Below, in pieces: positions 14,965 through 21,705 of a stretch of DNA of 23,821 bases (position 1 is its first letter; every line of letters begins with the position of its first letter). The stretch covers positions 16,397 to 40,217 of the forward strand of contig CAPBNZ010000007.1 in NCBI GenBank assembly GCA_948585895.1. Reading direction: 5' to 3'. The notes below the pieces were generated by a model. That model was not told where the DNA came from and searched no databases. It saw nothing but the letters and a program-made list of their open reading frames with translations. The position numbers and the translations under genes were made by a program. Origin of the DNA: an uncultured Clostridia bacterium. Its GTDB lineage: Bacteria > Bacillota > Clostridia > TANB77 > CAG-508.

Positions 14965-15411
14965 ATGTAGTTAGTAAATTCCATATTTTATTATTATCAG
15001 ATAAATCAAAGATTTCCTTTTTAAAATTAACCCTTTTTAAAGCAACTTTGCTAATAGAGTAAACATTAGGCTCATTAGCAAATAAAAAAACACTAATAAA
15101 AGGTAAGGAAAATAGTGTTGAAAAGATATTTTTATTTGTTTCATTAATATCAAAATTCCTGCTTTTATTAAATCTGGATTAAAACTTCCATTAAATCTAT
15201 AAATTTTATTATTAGAAAGTTTTAACAAAAATACTTCTGAAGAATCAGGTATTGAATAATGAATAACATTAATATTATCTAAATTTCTTGTATTATAATC
15301 TTTTAAGACAAAACAGGGAATATCATTTGTATCCCTTAAAATAGCCAATGTATTATTGGGTAATTCGTTTATTTTATCACAAGTAGTTAATATTTCTGAC
15401 ATAAAAGCCAC
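14963..15411 (-). pseudogene. Hypothetical protein with an apparent -1 frame change
   Basis: ATG 15411 follows AGAGGTGGC. The N-terminal frame (MAFMSEILTTCDKINELPNN, then PCFVLKDYNTRNLDNINVIH, FRFNGSFNPDLIKAG-like) is convincing. After 'FNPDLIKAG' the same frame becomes an odd run of Leu/Phe ending at 15037. The -1 frame from about 15180 downward reads FDINETNKNIFSTLFSLPFI and FANEPNVYSISKVALKRVNF, and ends KIWNLLTT at a TAA, 14963-14965. Amino-acid composition favours the second reading, giving about 149 residues. The change is near an ATAAAAGC run and is not at a CGG. It could be an ordinary indel or slippage on A4. No family is recognised. Confidence 0.4.
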
Positions 15412-15435
15412 CTCTTAAAACAAAATTGTATTATG

Positions 15436-15463
15436 ATTATAACATTTTATATGAAAAAATCAA
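15436..15463 (-). promoter_or_regulatory. Promoter of the minus-strand hypothetical gene
   Basis: On the minus strand TTGATT (complement of 15458-15463) and a perfect TATAAT (complement of 15436-15441) are 16 bp apart, about 25 bases upstream of the ATG at 15411. Confidence 0.6.
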
Positions 15464-15560
15464 CTAAATATGGAGAAGTGGATATAAAAAAACTCTAAAA
15501 AGTAGGGGAGAGTAAGAAGAAAAAAATTTAAGTGTATATATTTTTTTTATAAAATAAATG

Positions 15561-15569
15561 TGCTAAAAT
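15561..15569 (+). promoter_or_regulatory. Promoter of the structured leader and mobile-element operon
   Basis: TGC-TAAAAT within GTGCTAAAATATAAAT is the third copy of the extended -10 string found before small RNAs 1 and 2. The -35 region is a weak T-run. Confidence 0.5.
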
Positions 15570-15575
15570 ATAAAT

Positions 15576-15799
15576 GTATTCAAAATTAGTCACTATAAGG
15601 TAAAATCTTATTAGTGATACCTGGAAACAGGGTAAGCTGATTTATTCAGTATGACTTTGCTTTTTAGCAAAGGTAAAGTAAGTAGCACTTTAAATAATGC
15701 CACTTATAGTTAAAACACAGCTATAGGGGGAATTGTGCTTAAAATTAAATAAAACAAAATTAACAGGTAAGATTATAAAATCAAACTTGTTATTTTTTT
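15576..15799 (+). ncRNA. Structured leader RNA or independent small RNA of about 220 nt
   Basis: No ORF is present. Consecutive foldable units are TCACTATAAG with CTTATTAGTGA (15594-15620 area), CCTG-GAAA-CAGG with a GAAA tetraloop (about 15622-15633), CTGA-tttat-TCAG, CTTTGCT-ttttt-AGCAAAG (about 15656-15675), and TATAG-CTATA pairing before an AGGGGG stretch. The RNA ends in an intrinsic terminator (15762-15799) 80 bases ahead of the first operon gene. This order (promoter, folded RNA, terminator, operon) suits an attenuating or ligand-sensing leader, or a stand-alone regulatory RNA. I cannot match it to a known riboswitch class. Confidence 0.55.
15762..15799 (+). terminator. Intrinsic terminator ahead of the replication operon
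   Basis: AACAGGT (15762-15768) pairs with ACTTGTT (15785-15791), the inner GATT pairs with AATC, and TATTTTTTT follows. It separates the leader RNA from the gene starting at 15880. Confidence 0.75.
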
Positions 15800-15879
15800 G
15801 TTTAAAAAAGTGAAAGGAGGATAGATTAATAGTTTTTGAATACAAAATAAAAAGAATTTATAAAAAGGAGGGAAAAGAT

Positions 15880-16239
15880 TTGAAAACTTTTAACTATGAA
15901 TCAAATTGTGTAAAATACAGAGATTGTTTTTTTGATATGGGAGAATATCGTAAAGGTAGAATTAGCTTATCTATATATGGCTATGTAGGAGATGACAAAG
16001 ATGTATCTCATATATCTAATGTAACAGTTGATGTAGAAGATGATTTATTAGAAAATCAAATTGTAGTTGACAATTATGGAAATAGCAATTTAATAAGTTT
16101 TCTAATGGATTTAGGAATTGTAAAAAGCATTGTAGGAAGAGTAGGTGTTAAACTTATTGCATTGCCAGTAGTAGAAATTGATTTAGAAAAACTAAAAGAA
16201 TATAGTTACGATAAGGAGGTCTTGCGATATGCTAGTTAG
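15880..16239 (+). CDS. Phage/ICE early-operon hypothetical protein
   Basis: The 119-residue protein starts at TTG 15880 after AAGGAGGG (15865-15872). It appears alpha/beta with many acidic residues: YGYVGDDKDVSHISNVTVDV, then DLLENQIVVDNYGNSNLISF and a C-terminal VVEIDLEKLKEYSYDKE. It resembles small uncharacterised proteins common in Clostridia mobile elements (possibly the DUF4313 type; uncertain). It is the first gene after the leader terminator and overlaps the next gene by 11 bases, so it opens the operon. Function unknown. Confidence 0.6.
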   Translation: MKTFNYESNCVKYRDCFFDMGEYRKGRISLSIYGYVGDDKDVSHISNVTVDVEDDLLENQIVVDNYGNSNLISFLMDLGIVKSIVGRVGVKLIALPVVEIDLEKLKEYSYDKEVLRYAS

Positions 16240-16465
16240 TCATTCTTGGTGTGAAGAAACAGCAAACGACATACTATATGAAGTTGAACAATTACTATGT
16301 GATAATGACATAAAAATTAATAACAAAGATCCAAAACAAAACAAATTTGAAGGAGAAGATTCGTACATCAATATAAAAGATTATAATGAATTAAAAGAAA
16401 AAATAACAAAGCAGTTAATAGAACTTGTAGAATATACAGAATATCAAATAGAAGAAGCTGCTTAA
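16229..16465 (+). CDS. Small acidic helical protein
   Basis: The 78-residue protein has ATG 16229 with AAGGAGGT at 16213-16220, inside the end of the previous gene. It is acidic and helical (HSWCEETANDILYEVEQLLC, then YNELKEKITKQLIELVEYTE). There is no known motif. The close coupling suggests a role with the preceding protein, but none can be named. Confidence 0.55.
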   Translation: MLVSHSWCEETANDILYEVEQLLCDNDIKINNKDPKQNKFEGEDSYINIKDYNELKEKITKQLIELVEYTEYQIEEAA

Positions 16466-16486
16466 AATGGAAGGAGAAAAAATAGT

Positions 16487-17563
16487 ATGGATATACAAAA
16501 TCTAGTAAGAGAAAGAGTAATTGGAAATATAAAAACAGGAATGAAAGGAGAAAATGGATTGCCTAAAAAATTATCTTATTTTCATGTAGAAGAAGATAAA
16601 GGAACAACTTATGAAATGGTAGATATTTTTAAGCAATTATATCCAGGAAAACCAACATCATTAAAAATAAGGTTTACATCCGAAAATCCTTTTAATTTTA
16701 AATTTAAAAGATATGTAAATGGAAAAGCAGTATGTATTGGAAATGATACAAAAGCAATAACAGTTGGAAAAGATGATAGAGGGAATAATGCACAGGTAGA
16801 AATAGACTGTGGGGAACAATGTCAACATAGGCAAAATGGTAAATGCAAATTAAAAGGTAGCCTAAAGTTCGTATTAGATGGAATTGAAGCAGGAGGTGTA
16901 TGGAATTTAAGTACATCTGGAGGAATTTCTTTATCTAATATTGCATCAGAAATTATAAAATATAAAAAGGCTGGAATGAGTATAGTAGATGTTCCGTTTG
17001 AACTAACTTTAACAGAACAAGAAAGTCTTGCCTATGGAAAATATTATAGTATTGATTTACACCGTTTAGATATAAAGCCACAATTAACAGGAGAAAGACC
17101 TCAAATAGAAGATAAACAAATACCTAATAAGCAAGAAAGTAAGCAATTAACAGAGGGAAAAAAAGAAACTAAAAAGGAGACTAAAAAGGAAAAAGTAGAA
17201 GAAAAAGCAAAAGAACCTGAAGTAATTGATAAGCCTAAACCAGAAGAGAAAAAAGAAGAACAACCAAAAGAGGATTTTTCAAATTATCTAACTGTTAAAA
17301 AATTTATGCCTACAATAATTAATAATGCAAAATTCGACAAAATTATTTTTGAAGATATTAACTCTCAAGATGTTGAATATGTATTACATCCAAAAGCAAA
17401 CCAAGAATTAATAAAATGTATGCCAGGAACTGTTATAGAAATGATAAGTTCTAAAGTTGAAGCAGATAGAAATATTCTTTGTAAATATGAAATAAAACAA
17501 AGAATAGATGCTGATGGAAGTATAACAGAAATAAATAATAATGAAATGAAAGAAGCAGTTTAA
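16487..17563 (+). CDS. Gp3-like recombination directionality factor / metal-binding protein
   Basis: The 358-residue protein starts with ATG 16487 behind AAGGAG. Residues 1-200 form the conserved part: YFHVEEDKGTTYEMVDIFKQ, FTSENPFNFKFKRYVNGKAV, and a cysteine cluster C83 and C108-x3-C112-x7-C120 in DCGEQCQHRQNGKCKLKG. GGVWNLSTSGGISLSNIASE and PFELTLTEQESLAYGKYYSI follow. These features fit the phiC31 gp3-like family, which switches large serine integrases from integration to excision and is often annotated only as a metal-binding phage protein. Residues about 205-262 are a low-complexity Lys/Glu linker. A separate C-terminal domain of about 95 residues follows. No serine integrase is in the window, so the excision role is inferred from family resemblance. 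Confidence 0.65.
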   Translation: MDIQNLVRERVIGNIKTGMKGENGLPKKLSYFHVEEDKGTTYEMVDIFKQLYPGKPTSLKIRFTSENPFNFKFKRYVNGKAVCIGNDTKAITVGKDDRGNNAQVEIDCGEQCQHRQNGKCKLKGSLKFVLDGIEAGGVWNLSTSGGISLSNIASEIIKYKKAGMSIVDVPFELTLTEQESLAYGKYYSIDLHRLDIKPQLTGERPQIEDKQIPNKQESKQLTEGKKETKKETKKEKVEEKAKEPEVIDKPKPEEKKEEQPKEDFSNYLTVKKFMPTIINNAKFDKIIFEDINSQDVEYVLHPKANQELIKCMPGTVIEMISSKVEADRNILCKYEIKQRIDADGSITEINNNEMKEAV

Positions 17564-17586
17564 TATGGAGATTAAACCGCTTTTTA
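17553..17586 (+). terminator. Terminator straddling the stop of the gp3-like gene
   Basis: AAGCAGTTTAA (17553-17563, including the TAA stop) pairs with TTAAACCGCTT (17572-17582) with one A-C mismatch, followed by a T-run. It is probably partial, since genes continue downstream. Confidence 0.5.
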
Positions 17587-17613
17587 TATTAATAATGAAA
17601 GGAAATTTTTAAA

Positions 17614-17781
17614 ATGTTGAAGTTAATAAAAAAATCCCTAATCATATTATTACTTATTACTATAGATTCTATAGTTTTTATTAGTAAAAGTATATACAAA
17701 TTCTACACAAAAAACAAGTCTAAAATAGAAAAAATTGCAAAAAGTTTTTATATTGAACTAAAAGAAGAATTAGCACGATAA
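17614..17781 (+). CDS. Small membrane protein
   Basis: The 55-residue protein has ATG 17614 behind GAAAGGAAA. One hydrophobic helix (LIILLLITIDSIVFIS, residues about 8-24) follows a short basic start (MLKLIKK). The remainder is a basic helical tail ending ELKEELAR. It lies between the gp3-like gene and the next hypothetical and is co-directional with them. It is below common ORF cut-offs. Function unknown. Confidence 0.5.
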   Translation: MLKLIKKSLIILLLITIDSIVFISKSIYKFYTKNKSKIEKIAKSFYIELKEELAR

Positions 17782-17795
17782 TAGGAAAGTGGAAT

Positions 17796-18389
17796 ATGAG
17801 AAATAAATATAACTATGGTGAATTAGTTAAAGTAAATGGTATAGGGAAAATTTATGGAAAAGTAAAAAATAAACTAGGATTTATACTTGAAAAAGACAGT
17901 TATTATGCAGATTACTATATAGATTTAATTTTTGGTAAAAAAGACTGGTTTAAAGAAAAATCAATTGAAAGAATACTAGGTAAAAAGAAAAACAAAGTAG
18001 AAAGATATCAAATCAGATTATGTACTACTGTAGATGGATATGAATTAATAAAACATAATTTACAAGAAAATGAGCCAATAAGCAATAATAAATTAGGTCA
18101 AATAAACATATATAAAAGATTTAGCAAAAAAGGAAAAGATTATATTATAGTTGGTTGGAGTTCTGTTTTCTGGCCTGTGAGTAATAAAAGCATTCATATC
18201 ATAGAAAATACAATAAAGACTTTTAAAAAGCTAGATATACCATTTCAATATATTGTAATGAATGAAGAAAATATCACAGATATCGAAATATACGAATTTA
18301 CAGATAATGACAACAATGTAGAAGTATTTTCAATTGAAAGAAAAATAAAAATTAAAAATTTAAAACAAAGACCACCATTTGAGTGGTAG
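17796..18389 (+). CDS. Hypothetical protein with N-terminal SH3-like segment
   Basis: The 197-residue protein has ATG 17796 behind AGGAAAGTGG. The first 65 residues (YGELVKVNGIGKIYGKVKNK, then GFILEKDSYYADYYIDLIFG and KDWFKEKSIERILGKK) look like a small beta-barrel that could bind nucleic acid or protein. The rest alternates strands and helices (YKRFSKKGKDYIIVGWSSVF, NTIKTFKKLDIPFQYIVMNE). No catalytic motif is recognised. It precedes the ERF recombinase gene by 13 bases, suggesting an accessory role in the recombination operon. Confidence 0.55.
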   Translation: MRNKYNYGELVKVNGIGKIYGKVKNKLGFILEKDSYYADYYIDLIFGKKDWFKEKSIERILGKKKNKVERYQIRLCTTVDGYELIKHNLQENEPISNNKLGQINIYKRFSKKGKDYIIVGWSSVFWPVSNKSIHIIENTIKTFKKLDIPFQYIVMNEENITDIEIYEFTDNDNNVEVFSIERKIKIKNLKQRPPFEW

Positions 18390-18402
18390 GAAAGGATAAA
18401 AA

Positions 18403-18948
18403 ATGATAGCAAATAAAATATTAAATGTAATGACAAAAATTGGACCAATCATAAAAGATAAAACAAACGAAGAAAAAGGCTTTGAATATGCATCTTTAGC
18501 AAACATTATTTTAAAAGCAAGAGAAGCTATGATTGAAGAAAAAATTATTATGATTTCTCATAAAGTAGAGCAAATAGTACAAAAAGGAAATAATGTAACA
18601 CTTAGTATGATTTACAGATTTTATGATACTGAAAAAAATGAAAAAGGAGAAAACGAATATATTGATGTTAATATAGCAGGAGAAGGTTGCGACAAAGAAG
18701 GATGGGCAACATATAAAGCATTAAGTGGGGCTTATAAGTATGCTATAACACAAACTTTTGCTATTCCAACACTAGATGATGCTGAAAAATCTAAACTAAC
18801 AAATAATAGTGAAACAGAAAACGAAGAAACAGAAGAATCTATATTAGATGGTGGAGGACTAAACGAAAATAAAATAGAAAGCATACTAGGTGATCCAAGT
18901 GTAGAAGATTTTAACAGCTTATTTGAATTAGGTGGAAAAGCCATGTAG
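18403..18948 (+). CDS. ERF-family single-strand annealing protein
   Basis: The 181-residue protein has ATG 18403 behind GGAAAGG. ERF proteins anneal complementary ssDNA during phage-type homologous recombination. Diagnostic blocks are KGFEYASLANIILKAREAM (residues about 27-46, the conserved Y-A-x-x-x-x-I-L start), VTLSMIYRFYDTE, and the core VNIAGEGCDKEGWATYKALS followed by GAYKYAITQTFAIPTLDDAE. The C-terminal 50 residues are acidic and variable. It is slightly shorter than typical members (about 200). It stands directly before an SbcC-like ATPase and three genes upstream of SSB, matching the usual annealase/nuclease/SSB cluster of phages and ICEs. Confidence 0.85.
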   Translation: MIANKILNVMTKIGPIIKDKTNEEKGFEYASLANIILKAREAMIEEKIIMISHKVEQIVQKGNNVTLSMIYRFYDTEKNEKGENEYIDVNIAGEGCDKEGWATYKALSGAYKYAITQTFAIPTLDDAEKSKLTNNSETENEETEESILDGGGLNENKIESILGDPSVEDFNSLFELGGKAM

Positions 18949-18962
18949 AAAGGAAGAATGCT

Positions 18963-20630
18963 ATGTATATAAAAAGAATTAATAATGTAGTAGGTTATAA
19001 AGACCTACCAGATGGATTTAATGCAGATTTTAGTGAAAATATGAATTATATAGTAGGAGCAAATTTTCAAAGAAAAACTACAACAGGAAGCCTATTTAAT
19101 TGGTGTTTAACTGGTACAAGTCTATATGGAAATGAAAGAGAACAAGTGGCAAATGACAAAACAAAAACATCAAATGTTATAGTAGATATTACATTTATAG
19201 ATAATTATGGAATAGAGCATAGGCTTGTTAGAGATAAGGGAAAACAAATGAATTTAACTCTTGATGGAAAAGAAATACAGCAAGAAATGTTAGCAGTGTT
19301 TTATAAAGACAAAGATATTTTCCTAGTATCTCATAATCCATATTACTTTGCATCATTAGAACCAAAGGAACAAAAAAATTTGATAAGAAAAATTGTACCA
19401 GCAATATCTCCAGAAGAATCTTTTGAACTTTTAACAAAAGAAGAACAAACTATAATAGAAAATCCAATTGAATATTTAAGCAGTTATACAGATAAAAGAA
19501 ACGAAGAAATAAACGAATTGCAAAAAGAATACGACAGAAATTCTGGAATGTTACAGACATATAAAACAATAGCTTTAAATCAAGTTGGAGAAACATCAGA
19601 GTTTGAAAAAGAAGAAATGTTACAAGAACTACAAAAAAGATATGATGTTTTATCAATGGATTTAGGAAATTCTAGTTTAGAAGATTTACAAAAAAGCATT
19701 AACAGAATAAACGAAAGGCTAGAAGAAATATTTAAAGACAAATTAATTGATATAACTGAAAATTATAATAAAGAAAGTAACAAACTAAAAGATGTTGATA
19801 AAGAACAATCTATATGTCCTTCTTGTCGACAAGAAATAAAAGACAGTGAAGCAAAAGAACATTTAAAACAGTTTTATCAAAAGCAACTTGATAAATGGCA
19901 AGAAAAAGCAAATAAATTAAAAGAAGATGCTACACAGTTGGCAAATGAAAGAAAATCAAAACAAGAGATTTTTGAAAAATTAAATACATCAGATATGCAA
20001 AAACTAACACAAGAGAAAGATGAAATAAAATCACAAATTGACATTTTACAACAGGAGAAAAACAATATTTTATTACAAAATAGAGAAATACAAGTAAGAC
20101 AAGAACAAATAAAAGATGCTAAAAATAATATAGAGTTATTAGAAAAGACACAACAAGAAATTTTAGATTCTATTGAAAAAAATAAAAAACAAAAAGAAAT
20201 AGCAAATAAGCTAAAAAGGTTAGTAATAGAAAAGCAAAAGGAAATAATAGATAATTTTTTAAACAAAGTAGATATACAATTTAGCAAAATAAATAAATCA
20301 AATGACAAAATATCAGAATGTTGTGAAATTTACTATGAAGGTAGGGAATATAAAAAACTATCTAAATCACAACAAGCTAGAGCATGTTTAGAAATATCAA
20401 ATTTATTTAATAATTTATCTGGAATAAAAGCACCAGTCTTTTTTGATGATGGAGAATCTACAACAGATATACAAGAAATGATAAACACACAAATGGTTAT
20501 ATCATTAGTTATAAAATATAATCCGTTGGAAATTCTTTATGATTATTCAGATGTATTAGATAGAAAGAAAAAATCTATTGAAAGAGAAGTTGAAGAAAAT
20601 AGTAGCTTTGTAGTACAACAAGCTGCATAG
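18963..20630 (+). CDS. SbcC/Rad50-like ATPase with zinc-hook motif
   Basis: The 555-residue protein has ATG 18963 behind GAAAGGAAG. The N-terminal ABC lobe starts MYIKRINNVVGYKDLPDGFN, with a Walker A-like loop at 32-43 (VGANFQRKTTTGS) that lacks the second glycine of GxxGxGK[ST]. Two long coiled coils flank a C285-P-S-C288 hook. The C-terminal lobe has KKLSKSQQARACLEIS (signature-like, about 464-479) and KAPVFFDDGES (Walker B-like, D495-D496). At this size it is a mini-SbcC that could partner a nuclease or the ERF annealase made from the gene 14 bases upstream. No SbcD-like nuclease is in the window. The unusual P-loop may affect nucleotide binding. Confidence 0.75.
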   Translation: MYIKRINNVVGYKDLPDGFNADFSENMNYIVGANFQRKTTTGSLFNWCLTGTSLYGNEREQVANDKTKTSNVIVDITFIDNYGIEHRLVRDKGKQMNLTLDGKEIQQEMLAVFYKDKDIFLVSHNPYYFASLEPKEQKNLIRKIVPAISPEESFELLTKEEQTIIENPIEYLSSYTDKRNEEINELQKEYDRNSGMLQTYKTIALNQVGETSEFEKEEMLQELQKRYDVLSMDLGNSSLEDLQKSINRINERLEEIFKDKLIDITENYNKESNKLKDVDKEQSICPSCRQEIKDSEAKEHLKQFYQKQLDKWQEKANKLKEDATQLANERKSKQEIFEKLNTSDMQKLTQEKDEIKSQIDILQQEKNNILLQNREIQVRQEQIKDAKNNIELLEKTQQEILDSIEKNKKQKEIANKLKRLVIEKQKEIIDNFLNKVDIQFSKINKSNDKISECCEIYYEGREYKKLSKSQQARACLEISNLFNNLSGIKAPVFFDDGESTTDIQEMINTQMVISLVIKYNPLEILYDYSDVLDRKKKSIEREVEENSSFVVQQAA

Positions 20631-20636
20631 AAAAGT

Positions 20637-20661
20637 AAGTTATCAAGTAGATAGCTTTTTA
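20637..20661 (+). terminator. Weak intrinsic terminator before the S6-like gene
   Basis: AAGTTATC (20637-20644) pairs with GATAGCTT (20650-20657, one G-T pair) around a 5-nt loop, followed by a T-run. It could reduce read-through into the S6-SSB pair. Confidence 0.5.
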
Positions 20662-20686
20662 TTTTTATAGGGAGGAAATTGTAAAT

Positions 20687-20986
20687 ATGAAAAAATTTGA
20701 AAGTGTAATAATATTAAAACCTAATTTAATGAAAGATGAAATAAAAGAAATACTTGAAAAGGTGGAAGAAACAATCCAAAAAGTGGCTAAAATTACGAAT
20801 AAGCAAGAAATAGGAATAAAGAAATTAGCCTATGAAATTAAAAAATGTAAAGAAGGCTATTATGTAGTGCATCAATTTGAAATAAAACAAGAAAATGAAA
20901 ATAGCGAAGATGACATAGCAAGTATTGAAAGATACTTTAGAACACAAGAAGAAATCATAAAATTTATAATAGTAAAGAGGGATTAG
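20687..20986 (+). CDS. rpsF: Ribosomal protein bS6 homologue carried by the mobile element
   Basis: The 99-residue protein has ATG 20687 behind GGGAGGAAA. It follows the bS6 pattern throughout: opening KKFESVIILKPNLMKDEIKE (first strand and helix), IGIKKLAYEIKKCKEGYYVV (the hallmark G-x-K-x-L-A-Y-x-I-x-K-x-x-x-G-Y-Y), then IERYFRTQEEIIKFIIVKRD. Length matches bS6. The chromosomal order rpsF-ssb-rpsR is partly echoed here (S6, a small gene, SSB), but no S18 gene follows. The neighbours are phage/ICE replication genes, so this is unlikely to be the housekeeping locus. It may modify the 30S platform or act in ssDNA/RNA binding with SSB. Confidence 0.8.
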   Translation: MKKFESVIILKPNLMKDEIKEILEKVEETIQKVAKITNKQEIGIKKLAYEIKKCKEGYYVVHQFEIKQENENSEDDIASIERYFRTQEEIIKFIIVKRD

Positions 20987-20989
20987 AAG

Positions 20990-21274
20990 ATGATAATTTA
21001 CATAGTATATCAAAAGTTTTATGCTGATTTTGAGAATGGTTTAGATGATGAAGTTTATATAGAATGTGGATATAAAAATAAAAGAAAAGCAGTAAAAAAA
21101 GCAAAAGAATTAATGAACCATGCAAAATCAAATCATTTATATATTGATGAAGATATAAGAAACAAAAGAAATCCATTTAAAAATAATAATTGGGTGGATT
21201 TATATAAAGAAGAAAATGAGCAAGAAGAAAGAGTTAGTAGCATTATAATGGAAGAAATAAAATTAGTTGCATGA
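20990..21274 (+). CDS. Hypothetical protein between S6 and SSB genes
   Basis: The 94-residue protein has ATG 20990 three bases after the S6 stop, with an AGAGGGATTAGAAG ribosome binding site inside the S6 end. It opens with MIIYIVYQKFYADFENGLDD, followed by a basic helix (NKRKAVKKAKELMNHAKSN) and an acidic C-terminus. This layout (short beta hairpin, then a helix with K-A-x-x-x-A) is common in small phage proteins. Translational coupling to S6 and the position before SSB suggest a shared role. Function unknown. Confidence 0.55.
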   Translation: MIIYIVYQKFYADFENGLDDEVYIECGYKNKRKAVKKAKELMNHAKSNHLYIDEDIRNKRNPFKNNNWVDLYKEENEQEERVSSIIMEEIKLVA

Positions 21275-21289
21275 AAGGAATGAAAAGAT

Positions 21290-21694
21290 ATGAATAAAGT
21301 ATGTTTAATTGGAAGATTAACAAAAGATCCAGAAGTAAGATACACACAAACAAATAATACATTAGTTGCAAATTTTACAGTAGCAGTTAATAGAAGATTC
21401 AAAAAGGAAACAGATGAAATAACAGCAGATTTTATACCAATTATTGCTTGGTCTAAAACAGGAGAGTTCTGTTCTAGTTATTTTAAAAAGGGACAACAAG
21501 TTGGTATATGTGGAAGAATACAAACAAGAAATTGGGATGATGATGAAGGTCAAAAACATTATGCTACAGAAGTTATAGCAGAAGATGTATTTTTTGCTGA
21601 TAGTAAAAAAGATAATGATGGTTTTGACAATCCTTTTGGAACAAATACAACAAGTGATTTTGAAGTCTCAGCTTCAGATGATTTGCCTTTTTGA
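21290..21694 (+). CDS. ssb: Single-stranded DNA-binding protein of the mobile element
   Basis: The 134-residue protein has ATG 21290 behind GAAAGGAATG. It is a canonical bacterial SSB: MNKVCLIGRLTKDPEVRYTQ, LVANFTVAVNRRFK, DFIPIIAWSKTGEFCSSYFK, GICGRIQTRNWDDDEGQKHY. The OB-fold occupies residues 1-105, and the acidic tail ends SASDDLPF, the conserved partner-recruiting tip. It protects ssDNA during element replication and ERF-mediated annealing. It differs clearly from the two-OB-fold protein at 1149-1850, which lacks the tip. Confidence 0.95.
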   Translation: MNKVCLIGRLTKDPEVRYTQTNNTLVANFTVAVNRRFKKETDEITADFIPIIAWSKTGEFCSSYFKKGQQVGICGRIQTRNWDDDEGQKHYATEVIAEDVFFADSKKDNDGFDNPFGTNTTSDFEVSASDDLPF

Positions 21695-21705
21695 TGGGAG
21701 GAAAT

